A DNA stretch of 34,070 nt, taken from NCBI GenBank assembly GCA_025934075.1, contig JAICYT010000017.1:1-34070 (forward strand), given 5' to 3'. This document shows, piece after piece, positions 9,296 to 19,460 of the stretch (its first letter is position 1; each line of letters starts with the position of its first letter). The position numbers and the translations under genes are program-made. The notes under the pieces were generated by a model that ran no database searches, was not told the origin of the DNA, and saw only the letters and a list, made by a program, of their open reading frames with translations. The stretch comes from Gemmatimonadaceae bacterium (GTDB lineage: Bacteria > Gemmatimonadota > Gemmatimonadetes > Gemmatimonadales > Gemmatimonadaceae).

Positions 9296-12200
9296 ATGGA
9301 CCTCCGCGAGCAACTCCAATCGACGCTCGACACGTCGTACACGATCGAGCGCGAGCTCGGTGGCGGCGGCATGTCGCGCGTGTTCGTCGCGACGGAGACA
9401 GCCCTCGGACGGAAGGTCGTCGTCAAGGTGCTCTCGCCCGAGCTGACGGCCGGCGTCAACATCGATCGCTTCAAGCGCGAGATTCTCGTCGCCGCGCAGC
9501 TCCAGCATCCACACATCGTGCCGGTGTTGTCGACCGGAGCGACGGACGGGCTTCCATATTACACGATGCCGTTCGTCGACGGAGAGTCGGTGCGAGCGCG
9601 CCTTGGCCGCGGTCCGCTCTCGATCACCGAATCGGTCAGCATTCTGCGCGACCTCGCGCGCGCGTTGGCATACGCGCACGAGCGCGGCGTCGTCCATCGC
9701 GACATCAAGCCGGACAACGTTCTGCTCTCCGGCGGATCGGCCACGGTCACGGACTTCGGCATTGCGAAAGCCATCAGCGCGTCGCGCACCCATGCACCTG
9801 GCGCGACACTGACCCAGGTCGGCACGTCGCTCGGCACGCCGGCTTATATGTCGCCGGAACAGGCGGCGGCCGATCCGGCTACCGACCATCGTGCGGATAT
9901 CTACGCGTTCGGCTGCATGGCGTACGAGCTGCTCGCTGGTCGTCCTCCGTTCGTCGAGAAGACGCCGCAGCGATTGCTCGCGGCACACATGGCCGAGCTC
10001 CCGCAGCCGATTGGAGAGTTGCGGAGCGATGCGCCGCAAGCGCTCGCCGAGCTCGTGATGCGGTGCCTGGCAAAGGACGCCGGCGCACGGCCGCAAACCG
10101 CGAACGATCTGGTTAGAGTTCTCGAATCGGTGACGAGCAGCAATGCTCACGTGGCAATGCCCGCGTCGTTGCGTGCCGGCGCGGGGACGCTGCGGCGAGC
10201 GCTGGGCGTCTGGGCGGGCGCGTTCATCGTCGTGGCAATCGTCGCCAAGGCGGCCGTGGTCGGCATTGGTTTGCCGGACTGGGTGTTCCCGGGCTCGCTC
10301 ATCGTCATGGCGTTGGGCCTGCCCGTGATTCTATTCACCGGATACGTCCATCACGCGACGCGACGCGCCCTCACCACGACCCCGACGCTCACGCCGGGCG
10401 GTACGACGGCCCCTCCGGGGACGATGGCGACGCTCGCCATCAAAGCCAGTCCACACGTCTCGTGGCGGCGCACATCGATCGGCGGCGTCTATGCGTTCAG
10501 CGCATTCGTCGCGTTGATTGGCGTGTTCATGTTGTTGCGCACGTTCGGCGTCGGTCCGGTCGGCTCGTTGCTCGCCGCCGGCAAGTTCACGTCGCGCGAG
10601 CCCGTCCTCATCGCGGACTTCGCCGTCACCCACACCGACTCGGCGCTCGGCGCCGTGGTGAGCGACGCCGTGCGCGCCGGCCTCGCGCAATCGTCCGTCA
10701 TCTCGCTCGTGTCGCCGGCGTCGGTCGCGTCGGTGTTGACGCTCATGCAACGCGCTCCGACGTCGCGCGTCGATCTGGCGCTTGCGCGCGATGTCGCGCA
10801 GCGGCAAGGCGTCAAAGCGGTCGTCGACGGAACCGTCACGGGTGTGGCGGGCGGATACATCGTCACGCTGCGACTGGTCAGCGCCGATTCGGGAACGGAG
10901 CTGGCTTCATTCCGCGAGACGGGCGACGGGCCGCGCGGTCTGATCGATGCGGCCGACAAGCTCGCGCGCGAGCTGCGCGGGAAGATCGGCGAATCATTGC
11001 GCTTAGTGCACGCGACGCCTCCGCTCGCCGAAGTCACGACTACATCGCTCGACGCGTTACGGAAGTACAGCGCGGCCGTGCGCGCGAACAACGTCGAGAA
11101 CAATGCCGCGAAGTCGGTCGAGCTCGCACGCGAAGCCGTCGCCATCGACTCCACTTTCGCCGCCGCATGGCGCGCCCTGAGCATCGCGATGGGCAACATG
11201 CAGCTTCCGCGCTCGAGTCGGGACTCCGCCATCGAACGCGCGTACCGGTACAGCGATCGATTGCCCGAGATCGAGCGGCTGAAGACCACTGCGGCGTACT
11301 ACATGGGCGGACCTCACGCCGACCGTAGCAAGGCGATCGCCGCGTACGAGGCGCTGTTGCGGAAGGACGAAACGCAGAAGGCGAACAACATCGGGTCCAT
11401 GTGGAACTCGCGGCGCGAGTTTGCGCGCGCCGAGTCGCTGTACGTGCGCGATATTCGGCAGGACTCGGGATTTGCGATCTCGTATTCCAACTTGATCGAA
11501 GTGCAGCTCGATCGCGGAAAGACAGCTGAAGCGGAGGCGACGCTGGCTCTGTCGCGACGGCGCTTTCCGAACAACGCGGAGTTCCGCTTGTACACCCCAC
11601 TCGTGCGCTATGCAGAGGGCCGCTTCGATGACGCTGAGCGCAGTATGGACAGCGTCAGGGTCACCGCGCCGGCCGAACTGCGCCCGCGGGTCGGCTACTG
11701 GCGAAGCGATTTCGCGCGCCTTCAAGGCAGGTACGCCGACGGGCAGCGTCTCATGAATGAGGCGATCGCTGCGGATGCGGCTCTCGGAGTTCCAAGCATC
11801 GCGCTCGGTGACTCTTTGGACGCATTAGAACGCGACGCGTGGTTCCATGGCGCGTCGGAGCGAGTCGTCCACGCCGTCGACGCCGTCCTCGCGGCCCTCC
11901 CGATCCGACAGGTCGCGCTCGCCGACCGTCCATACTTCGCCGCCATGTCTGTGTACGCGCTTGCGGGTCGCCCGGACAAAGGGCGCGCAATTCTCGATCA
12001 GTACCAGCGCGAGGTCACCGATACGGCGATGCTTCGCCTTCAGGCGCCTTCGCTGCACAAGGCACTCGCCGAGATCGCGCTGGCCGAGCACAAGCCGCTC
12101 GTCGCGCTCGCGGAGTTTCGCCGCGGCGATGTACGAGGCGATGGCTTCCCGGCGGGCGAGTGCGCACCGTGTGCGTTGTTCAACATCGCGCGCGCCTTCG

Positions 12201-12475
12201 ATCTCGCCGAGATGCCCGATTCGGCGATCGCGACGTACGAGCGATATCTGGCTACGCCGTATTGGGCAAAGCTCCTGGAGCTGGATGACTTCGCGCTCGC
12301 TGGGACGCACAAGCGACTGGGCGAGCTCTACGAAGCGCGGAACGATCGTCAGAAAGCGATCTCGCACTACACGCAGTTCGTGGAGCTCTGGAAGAGCGCG
12401 GATCCGGAGTTCCAACCAAAGGTCGCCGAGGTGAAGCAGCGCATCGCGCGCTTGACCGACTCGGAGCGACGGTGA
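9296..12475 (+). CDS. Membrane Ser/Thr protein kinase with TolB-like and TPR extracytoplasmic regions
   Basis: Kinase motifs GGGGMSRVFVA, VVVKVL, HRDIKPDNVLL, TDFGIAK and GTPAYMSPEQ. Then hydrophobic segments (about aa 300-420), a TolB/CsgG-like stretch (VLIADFAVTHTDSALGAVVSDAVRAGLAQSS...GVKAVVDGTVTGVAGGYIVTLRLVSADSGTELASF) and TPR-like helices to the C-terminus. Confidence 0.93.
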   Translation: MDLREQLQSTLDTSYTIERELGGGGMSRVFVATETALGRKVVVKVLSPELTAGVNIDRFKREILVAAQLQHPHIVPVLSTGATDGLPYYTMPFVDGESVRARLGRGPLSITESVSILRDLARALAYAHERGVVHRDIKPDNVLLSGGSATVTDFGIAKAISASRTHAPGATLTQVGTSLGTPAYMSPEQAAADPATDHRADIYAFGCMAYELLAGRPPFVEKTPQRLLAAHMAELPQPIGELRSDAPQALAELVMRCLAKDAGARPQTANDLVRVLESVTSSNAHVAMPASLRAGAGTLRRALGVWAGAFIVVAIVAKAAVVGIGLPDWVFPGSLIVMALGLPVILFTGYVHHATRRALTTTPTLTPGGTTAPPGTMATLAIKASPHVSWRRTSIGGVYAFSAFVALIGVFMLLRTFGVGPVGSLLAAGKFTSREPVLIADFAVTHTDSALGAVVSDAVRAGLAQSSVISLVSPASVASVLTLMQRAPTSRVDLALARDVAQRQGVKAVVDGTVTGVAGGYIVTLRLVSADSGTELASFRETGDGPRGLIDAADKLARELRGKIGESLRLVHATPPLAEVTTTSLDALRKYSAAVRANNVENNAAKSVELAREAVAIDSTFAAAWRALSIAMGNMQLPRSSRDSAIERAYRYSDRLPEIERLKTTAAYYMGGPHADRSKAIAAYEALLRKDETQKANNIGSMWNSRREFARAESLYVRDIRQDSGFAISYSNLIEVQLDRGKTAEAEATLALSRRRFPNNAEFRLYTPLVRYAEGRFDDAERSMDSVRVTAPAELRPRVGYWRSDFARLQGRYADGQRLMNEAIAADAALGVPSIALGDSLDALERDAWFHGASERVVHAVDAVLAALPIRQVALADRPYFAAMSVYALAGRPDKGRAILDQYQREVTDTAMLRLQAPSLHKALAEIALAEHKPLVALAEFRRGDVRGDGFPAGECAPCALFNIARAFDLAEMPDSAIATYERYLATPYWAKLLELDDFALAGTHKRLGELYEARNDRQKAISHYTQFVELWKSADPEFQPKVAEVKQRIARLTDSERR

Positions 12476-12489
12476 GGCGTACGCCTCAC
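12472..12489. terminator. Perfect 18-bp palindrome overlapping the kinase stop codon (possible terminator)
   Basis: GTGAGGCGTACGCCTCAC; 7-bp stem plus GTAC loop. The TGA stop lies at 12473-12475. No T-tract. Confidence 0.45.
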
Positions 12490-12556
12490 GCGCGACGCAC
12501 CCGCTCCATACCTTTCGTATGACGACGCGAGACATCGTTCCATCTTAGAGGCAATC

Positions 12557-13957
12557 GTGACAATGCGCACTCTGGTCCGCCCATCGCTGCTTCTCGCTCT
12601 GGGCGCGGTGTCAGCACCCGCCCAACAACTGTCCCGCGCGGCTCTCGTGACGCGCATCGATTCGCTAGCCACCGCCTTCATCACCAACACGCGCACGCCG
12701 GCTGTTTCCGTCGCCGTGCTGCGCGGCTCTGATACGCTCGTGATGAAGGGCTACGGCGAGGCGAGCGTCGAAGCACATCGCCCGGCGACCGCGTCGACCG
12801 TCTATCGCATCGGATCGATCACCAAGCAGTTCACAGCCGCCGCGATCATGCGCCTCATCGAGCGCGGCAAGCTGTCGCTCGATGATCCCATGTCGAAGTA
12901 TCTCCCGGACGTGCCACTGCACGGCCACGTCGTCACAATCCGTCAGCTGCTCAACCACACGTCGGGAATCCACAGCTATACATCAGAACCCGCGTGGCAG
13001 AAGACCTGGTCAACTGACCTCACGCCGCGTCAAATCGTCGCCTTCGTCGATAAGGACACGTTCGACTTTGCGCCCGGCACCGGCTGGCGATACAACAACA
13101 CCGGCTACGTGCTGCTTGGCATGATCATCGAGAAGATCGCCGGCGAGCCGTACGCGTCATTTCTGCAGCGTGAATTCTTCACGCCGCTCGGACTTCGGCA
13201 GACGAGCTACTGTCCGTCGCGACCCACGGACCCGTCGTTCGCCGATGGATATTCGTCGGAGGGCGGAACGGTGAAGCCCGCGGCCTATCTCAGCATGACG
13301 CACCCGTTCTCGGCTGGTGCGCTCTGCTCAACCGTGCGCGATCTCGTGATCTGGCAGCGCGCGTTGGCAGGCGGGCGTGTCGTCAACGCGAAATCGTACG
13401 CACTCATGACGACGGCGGACACGTTGAACGACGGGAAGCGCCTCAGCTATGGATTCGGCTTAATCCCCGCGATGCTTGGTACCCACAAATCGGTCCAGCA
13501 CGGCGGGGGCGTCAATGGCTTCACGACGTCGAGCGCCTTTTTCCCGGACGACAGCGTGAACGTCGCCGTCTTCAGCAATTCGGACCGCGGGCCGGAAGCG
13601 GTGGCGCTCAACATTGCGCGCGCGGTGTTCGGCATGCCGCTCGTCGCGGCGCCAAAGCCGCTCGTCGCTGTTCCGCTTCCCGACGCCGATCGTGATCGCC
13701 TGCCGGGCGTCTACGATCTCGTTGCACCTGGCGGCGAAAAGTTTGTCATGCACATCACGGTCGAGAACGGTCGCGTGGTGGCGCAAGCCGAGGGCCAAGG
13801 GCAGGGCAAGTTTCCGCTCGTGTACCTGGGCAACATGCAATTCGGTGCGACCATCGATCCGTCGTTGCGCATTACGTTCATCAGCGAGAACGGCGCGATC
13901 ACCAAGATGCGGCTTCAGCAGGGCGGCGGGACGTTGGAGGGCCGGCGACGACCCTGA
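12557..13957 (+). CDS. Serine hydrolase, class C beta-lactamase/penicillin-binding-like, secreted
   Basis: SxxK motif in YRIGSITKQFTAAAIM, YxN in WRYNNTGYVLLG, HGG in VQHGGGVNGF. N-terminal signal peptide. Confidence 0.92.
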   Translation: MTMRTLVRPSLLLALGAVSAPAQQLSRAALVTRIDSLATAFITNTRTPAVSVAVLRGSDTLVMKGYGEASVEAHRPATASTVYRIGSITKQFTAAAIMRLIERGKLSLDDPMSKYLPDVPLHGHVVTIRQLLNHTSGIHSYTSEPAWQKTWSTDLTPRQIVAFVDKDTFDFAPGTGWRYNNTGYVLLGMIIEKIAGEPYASFLQREFFTPLGLRQTSYCPSRPTDPSFADGYSSEGGTVKPAAYLSMTHPFSAGALCSTVRDLVIWQRALAGGRVVNAKSYALMTTADTLNDGKRLSYGFGLIPAMLGTHKSVQHGGGVNGFTTSSAFFPDDSVNVAVFSNSDRGPEAVALNIARAVFGMPLVAAPKPLVAVPLPDADRDRLPGVYDLVAPGGEKFVMHITVENGRVVAQAEGQGQGKFPLVYLGNMQFGATIDPSLRITFISENGAITKMRLQQGGGTLEGRRRP

Positions 13958-13964
13958 AGCGCGT

Positions 13965-14513
13965 CTACTCGATTCCCGCGAACACTTCGGCGAGATCGAG
14001 CGTGACTGTCGGACCGCCCTTCGGCGCCTGCCACCGAAGCGTGTCGCGCGCGATTCTCCTCGACGCGGGCGAACGCCAGACTTCGACACTCTTGGTCCAC
14101 CGGTCGACAAGCCACACTTGCCCCACGCCGAGCGCGAAGTACGCGTCTTTCTTGAACTCGCGATCGTAGATCTTCGACGATCGACTCAGCACCTCGACCG
14201 CGAGCCAGTTCTCTTTGATCTTGCGCCAATCTGTGTCGGCTTTATAGCTCGTCGGAAAGACGAGGATGTCGGGCTGCAACTGGGTGTTCGGGAGTCGCAC
14301 GACTACGCCAGGCCCGACCACGTACGCAATTCCAGTTAATTGAACGGCGTTGCTCAGTCGTGTCTGGATCCGGCTTGCGATGACCTGATGTCCGACACTC
14401 GGGCCGGGCGTCACGAGCAGCACCCCGTCCAGCAGCTCGTACCGATTCCCGTCGTTCGGGAACGTGGCGAGGTCGTCGACCGTGTAGTGCGGAACCATGA
14501 TCGCCATGGCCAT
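13965..14513 (-). CDS. Uma2 family (DUF820) PD-(D/E)XK nuclease-like protein
   Basis: YTVDDLATFPNDGNRYELLDGVLLVTPGPSVGHQVIASRI...LQPDILVF...WLAVEVLSRSSKIYDREFKKDAYFALGVGQVWLVD matches the Uma2 pattern (PDI...xVEVLSxS...KxxxYxxxGVxxxWLVD). Confidence 0.92.
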   Translation of the reverse strand: MAMAIMVPHYTVDDLATFPNDGNRYELLDGVLLVTPGPSVGHQVIASRIQTRLSNAVQLTGIAYVVGPGVVVRLPNTQLQPDILVFPTSYKADTDWRKIKENWLAVEVLSRSSKIYDREFKKDAYFALGVGQVWLVDRWTKSVEVWRSPASRRIARDTLRWQAPKGGPTVTLDLAEVFAGIE

Positions 14514-14761
14514 AAATTACCTCCTCGGCGTTTCGTCTGTCTACTTGGCATGCGCGGAATTCCACACGCGACGTGCTGGTCTTCGTCACCAAATCCTTGC
14601 GTCCTAGCGCGAACCTTCTCTGCCCGAGCAATCCCGCTGAGACATAAAAGAATGAAGGGGGACTTCGTTCGCCTCGATCCGTTCGTTTCGAGCGGCATGG
14701 TCGCTCGCTGAACGATCGGCGAGTGGAAAGGGGCGCTCGTCCCTCGAGCTACAACCAGCGA

Positions 14762-17242
14762 TTATTCCGATCGTAACGCGCGCACCGGATCGATCCTCGT
14801 CGCGCGGCGCGCCGGGGCGTAGGCGGCAGCAGCCGCGGTCACGAGTAGCAGCGCCGAGACGCTGGCGAGCGTGATCGGGTCCGACGGACGAACTTCGAAC
14901 AGCATCGAGGTGAGAAGGCGAGAGCCGGCCGCCGCCGCCGCGAGGCCCACGACCGTTCCCGCGCCCGCGACGATCAACGCTTCGCTGAGCACCATGCTAC
15001 GCACGCCGCTCGACGTCGCACCGAGCGCCATGCGGATGCCGAGCTCTCGGGTCTGTTGGCCGACGGCGGATGCCATGATGCCGTAGAGTCCTACAGCGGC
15101 GAGAACGATTGCGGCAATCGCGAAGATCGAGAGCAGCAATGCGTCAAAACGAGGCACGGCGAGTTGTGGCGCGATGAGTTCGTCCATCGACTCCGCGTCG
15201 ACGAACGTAGCGCCTCCGCCGACACTTTCCACGGCGCGGCGAAACGTCGCGACTGGCGTCGCTGGCCCCCGCGTCCGGACGACGAAGTAGCCTTGCGCCA
15301 ACACCTGGCGATATGGCCTGAAGATCGTCGGCGTGCTGGTCCGATGTTCTCGATAGTGGAAGTCGCGCGCGACGCCGACGACCGTCACCAGCGAGTCCGG
15401 CGAATGCTGCTCCGGATCGCGGATACGCTTGCCGACAGCCGATTGCTTCGGCCACAATCGGCGCGCCACTCCCTCCGTGATCACCGCGACGCGAGGTGAA
15501 TCCTCGCGATCAGCGTTCGTAAATGCGCGTCCTTCGATGAGCGGTACGCCGAGTGCGCGGAAGAAATCTGGGCCAACAGCGTCGAACCCGAACCATGGGT
15601 TCGACTCGGCCTCGGCGTCCGACTGCTCCTCGGCGGCAAAGCGTCCCATCCACACATTCGAGCCCAAGAACGGCGGCGCCCCGGCGGGTGAGAGGCTCAC
15701 GACCTCGGGGAGCGCGCGCAGGCTCGCCATGATGCGCTCGTGCGCGCTGAAGTTCGTCGCGTTGGCGCACTTCGACCAAATCGCGGTGTCCGATGCGCTC
15801 AGCACCGAACCGGAGGGCCGGCAATCGAGCGCGTAGGTCCGCCAGGGAAGCGAGACGTCGAGCATCGTCAGATGATCAGTCGGGTATCCCAGGTTTATCG
15901 CGACGAGATGCGCCAGGCTCCGCACCAGCAGTCCCGCGCCGGCGAGCACGACGACGGCGAGCGCGATCTGCGACGCGACGAGTGCCTGCCGAACGCGACG
16001 AAGACGCCGGCCTTCCGTGCCGGAGCGCGCGTCTGCGTGCAGCGGCGTCGAGAGATCGAAGCGCAACGCCATGAACGATGGCACGACACCAAAAAGAATT
16101 ACCGTCGCCGAGGTCACGAGCGCCGCGGTCACGAGCGGCGTGCCCGCGAGCGAGATCAGATCAGTGCGAGGCAAACTGCTCGGTGCGAAACGGACCAGGG
16201 CGTCGAGCAGTACGCGCGCGAGCAGGACACCGAGCGCGCCACCCATCAACGCGAGCAGCATGCTCTCTATGAGGAGCGGTCGTACGAGATCAGCCAATGA
16301 TGCGCCGATCGCGCGTCGAATGGCCATCTCGCGCACGCGCCCGGCGGCCCGAAGCAGCAGCAGGTTGCCGACATTGGTGCAGGCGAGAACGAGAAGCAGC
16401 GTCACCGCTGCGGAGAGCGCGAACAACGCGGGGCGTGCGTCGCCCGTCACCATGTTCTCGAGCGTATGGACCTGCGCACCAACGGACTTCGCGCCGAGCA
16501 TTCGCGCCTGTTCGGGATCGCGCTCGAGGAAGGCGAGGAAATCCTTGCGCGCGGCCTCCGGCGTGATGTTCGCCGCGAGACGCGCAACGATGTCGATGCT
16601 GCCGTAATTCGACGGAACCCAGTATTCGACGCCGCGCGGGTAATCGAGTCCGGCCGCCGCGACGCCAATTACCGTCATCGCCCAACCCATTTTCGGCAAG
16701 GAGAGATGTCTCCCGATCACGGCCGAGTCACCGTCGAACGTGTGTTGCCACGCGGCGTGGCTGAGCACGATCGGCACGCCGCCGGCAGTCGCGTTCGCGC
16801 CCCACGGCACCTCGTCACCGGGCCGGAACAGGCGGCCGAGTGCCGGGTCGGCGCCGAGGACATCGAAGAAATTGTCGGTCACGACGGACTCGCGAAGCAC
16901 GAGTTGGCGGTCGCCGTCGTTGATCGCGGCGGCCAGCACGCGCCAGTGCGCCAACCCTGCCGCGCTCTTCAATGTGATCGTCTGAGCGCGCAGCCGCCGA
17001 AGCTGGCCTTGCGTCAACGGCACCTCCGTCGCCGCCCCGGTCGCTATGCCGGACAGCTCGACGATCCGATCTTGCTGTCGGACCGGCAACCGCTGGACGA
17101 GCACGATTTTGAAGACTGTGAACATCGCGCTCGACATCCCGATCGCGAGGCCGAGGATCAGCACCACCGTGACGCCAAACGCCGGCGCTCGACGCAGCGA
17201 GCGCACGGAATGAATGAAGTCGCCGCGAAGCGTGTCGAGCAT
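14762..17242 (-). CDS. ADOP/MacB-FtsX family ABC transporter permease (826 aa), no adjacent PadR
   Basis: FIHSVRSLRRAPAFGVTVVLILGLAIGMSSAMFTVF, LACTNVGNLLLLRAAGRVREMAIRRAIGAS, and ELGIRMALGATSSGVRSMVLSEALIVAGAG. SD GAGGAAGG before the start. Confidence 0.92.
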   Translation of the reverse strand: MLDTLRGDFIHSVRSLRRAPAFGVTVVLILGLAIGMSSAMFTVFKIVLVQRLPVRQQDRIVELSGIATGAATEVPLTQGQLRRLRAQTITLKSAAGLAHWRVLAAAINDGDRQLVLRESVVTDNFFDVLGADPALGRLFRPGDEVPWGANATAGGVPIVLSHAAWQHTFDGDSAVIGRHLSLPKMGWAMTVIGVAAAGLDYPRGVEYWVPSNYGSIDIVARLAANITPEAARKDFLAFLERDPEQARMLGAKSVGAQVHTLENMVTGDARPALFALSAAVTLLLVLACTNVGNLLLLRAAGRVREMAIRRAIGASLADLVRPLLIESMLLALMGGALGVLLARVLLDALVRFAPSSLPRTDLISLAGTPLVTAALVTSATVILFGVVPSFMALRFDLSTPLHADARSGTEGRRLRRVRQALVASQIALAVVVLAGAGLLVRSLAHLVAINLGYPTDHLTMLDVSLPWRTYALDCRPSGSVLSASDTAIWSKCANATNFSAHERIMASLRALPEVVSLSPAGAPPFLGSNVWMGRFAAEEQSDAEAESNPWFGFDAVGPDFFRALGVPLIEGRAFTNADREDSPRVAVITEGVARRLWPKQSAVGKRIRDPEQHSPDSLVTVVGVARDFHYREHRTSTPTIFRPYRQVLAQGYFVVRTRGPATPVATFRRAVESVGGGATFVDAESMDELIAPQLAVPRFDALLLSIFAIAAIVLAAVGLYGIMASAVGQQTRELGIRMALGATSSGVRSMVLSEALIVAGAGTVVGLAAAAAGSRLLTSMLFEVRPSDPITLASVSALLLVTAAAAAYAPARRATRIDPVRALRSE

Positions 17243-17258
17243 GCCTGCCTTCCTCTCG

Positions 17259-19319
17259 CTACTGGGGCGTCACCTTCAGGAATACCGTTCCGTGCCGCGG
17301 CACCACACTCGAGAACTCTCCATCGAACGTGCCGAGGTCTTTCTGGCGCCAGAGGTCGCGAACCTTCTGCTTTCCTTTGAGGCCGAGCTCGTCCCAGCGC
17401 ACCGAGACTGGCATGTCCATCTCGTCGCGATTGAACAAGCCCACCGCGAGCGAGCCATCCGCGAGCGGACGCGCCCACACCTCGAGCTCGTCCTTCTTAG
17501 ACACTCGATCGGCCGGCTTCCCTAATGCGTCCTGGTGAACGGCCAGCACCTCGTCGTTGGTCACGAGGTTTACCTCGAAGTCATCCATCTGCGTGAGATC
17601 GTTGCCGAGGAGCAAGGGAGACGCGAGCAGCGTCCACAGTGTGATGTGGACATACTGTTCGTTCGGCGTGAGATGTGAGTCGCGCAGGCGTGGACCCCAA
17701 CCCACTTTGCCGATGACGAGCATGTCCGGGTCGTTCCAGTGGCCGGGCGACGCATACTTGGAATTGCCGACTTGCCTGAATCCGATCCCGGCCATGCTTT
17801 CCCAAGTGTCGGTGATATCGCCGGTCGTGCGCCACGAATTTCCTTCGATTCCCTTTTCGGCGCCCCACTCCCAAACATTTCCCCAACCGTACTGGCAGAG
17901 CGAATAGATGATGTCGCGCGGGACCTGGTTCAGCGCCGCTCGGCCCACCTGATACGGGCGCTTGAGCACCGGCAATTGCTGATTGGTCTCGCCCGGCGCG
18001 AGCACGCTCGAGTAGCCGCACCAATCGTACTTGAGGTAATCGACGCCCCACTTCGCGAACGTTAGAAAATCCTGAAGCTCGTGCTGCCAACTCGCCTCGA
18101 GTCGCTGACACGTCGTTGGTCCGGGGCCGGAATAAATGCCGAACTTGAGCCCCCGCGAATGCATGTAGTCGCCAAGGGCTTTCATGTCGGGAAACTTCTT
18201 GTTGGTGAGGATCGTGCCGTCGTCGGCGCGCACGGGTCCTTCGTGAAGCGGATCCGTGTCGCGTGCGCTTCGCTCCCAACCGTCATCCAAATTCACGTAC
18301 GTCCAGCCGTGATCGATGAGTCCTTTCGAGATCATCGCGTCGGCCGCGGCGCGCGCGAGCGAATCGCTCACAGCGCGTCCGTACGCGTTCCAACTATTCC
18401 AGCCCATGGCGGGAGTGAGCGCGAGTTGTCCCTCTGCGATGAAGGTAAACGGCTTCGACGCGGCACCCGCCGAGTTCTTGGCGGTAAACGTGACGAGATA
18501 TCGTCCGCGCGAGGCGATCGTTCCGCGAATGACTCCAGTCGACGGATCGAGGGTGAGTCCGCTCGGAAGATTCGTCGCGCCGTAGGTGATGGGCCGCGAC
18601 CCGGTCGCGGGAATCTTGTACAGCACGTCGTGCCCCGGCGTGACCCCGGTGAGCGATGGCCCGTTGATGCGCGGCGCCGGCCCAGGCTTTGGTGTGAGTA
18701 TGGTGCGCGGCTCGATAGGAATGTCGATCGCGACCGGCGCCTCATCAGCGCTACCATTCACGGTGAATTTCGCGTCGGCCCAATTGGCGGCGACGGGCCG
18801 GCTTCCGTCGACTGGTTTGACTTGAAGCACCAGGGTCTTGATACCGTGGACGTCGGCATCGAGCGGTTCAGCGGCGTCACCGCGCGCGACCGGTTTGCTC
18901 ACGTGAATGACGCGTCCGTCGCCGACAACGCGAAAGACGATCGGTGTCGGCGGCGGAGGCGCTTGAGGTTGACCGGCTGCATTCGGCGGCAGGGCCATCG
19001 GGTTGTCGTCGGCACCGACCATCGCCGAGAACCGCTCGGCCTTCCCATTCAAGTTCACGAATAGCACGCTCGTGGCGCGCGTGCCGACGCCGCTGGTGAA
19101 TTCCTTTCCGCCAATGCGAATGGGATTGCCGTCGATGGACTTGTTGGCTTGCGCGACCGTCTGCGTCTGCCCTCCCCGTCCCCCCGCCGGCTGAACGCGC
19201 ATTTTGCCTAGGTCGAGCGAAGCGAGTGGCACGTCAAACGTCTGCCGCGGTGCAAACGATGCGGCGAGCATTGCGGATGCGCCGACGAACAATGTGCCGA
19301 GCCTGGCGAAGGTCTTCAT
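17259..19319 (-). CDS. Secreted GH27-type alpha-galactosidase with N-terminal NPCBM-like and putative Ig domains
   Basis: LTPAMGWNSWNAYGRAVSDSLARAAADAMISKGLIDHGWTYVNLDDGWE, the nucleophile region VDYLKYDWCGYS, and the acid/base region SPGHWNDPDMLVIG. He_PIG-type Ig text NLPSGLTLDPSTGVIRGTIASRGRYLVTFTAKN. NPCBM-like FTSGVGTRATSVLFVNLNGKAERFSAMVGADDN. Confidence 0.92.
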   Translation of the reverse strand: MKTFARLGTLFVGASAMLAASFAPRQTFDVPLASLDLGKMRVQPAGGRGGQTQTVAQANKSIDGNPIRIGGKEFTSGVGTRATSVLFVNLNGKAERFSAMVGADDNPMALPPNAAGQPQAPPPPTPIVFRVVGDGRVIHVSKPVARGDAAEPLDADVHGIKTLVLQVKPVDGSRPVAANWADAKFTVNGSADEAPVAIDIPIEPRTILTPKPGPAPRINGPSLTGVTPGHDVLYKIPATGSRPITYGATNLPSGLTLDPSTGVIRGTIASRGRYLVTFTAKNSAGAASKPFTFIAEGQLALTPAMGWNSWNAYGRAVSDSLARAAADAMISKGLIDHGWTYVNLDDGWERSARDTDPLHEGPVRADDGTILTNKKFPDMKALGDYMHSRGLKFGIYSGPGPTTCQRLEASWQHELQDFLTFAKWGVDYLKYDWCGYSSVLAPGETNQQLPVLKRPYQVGRAALNQVPRDIIYSLCQYGWGNVWEWGAEKGIEGNSWRTTGDITDTWESMAGIGFRQVGNSKYASPGHWNDPDMLVIGKVGWGPRLRDSHLTPNEQYVHITLWTLLASPLLLGNDLTQMDDFEVNLVTNDEVLAVHQDALGKPADRVSKKDELEVWARPLADGSLAVGLFNRDEMDMPVSVRWDELGLKGKQKVRDLWRQKDLGTFDGEFSSVVPRHGTVFLKVTPQ

Positions 19320-19460
19320 TTGGTGCTCCGGTGGACGCGCCGTCGATCATCGTTTCGGCACACCGCAATGTACAATCCGGCGCCCAGGCGGGAATAATCC
19401 GCCCGGCTCGTCGGTCTTGATCACCGGAGCGCACATGACTCGAACCGGAGACAGACCACG

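Noticed and set aside
18081-19064. 327 aa + strand ORF opposite the GH27 gene
   Set aside because: Antisense to a gene with clear GH27 catalytic motifs; no recognisable domain in the translation.
19325-19430. Perfect 9-bp inverted pair GCTCCGGTG (19325-19333) and CACCGGAGC (19422-19430) flanking the GH27/MPE divergent region
   Set aside because: The left copy coincides with the probable GH27 Shine-Dalgarno (CGGAG before ATG), so the match may be a chance SD-like similarity. Would need conservation to promote.
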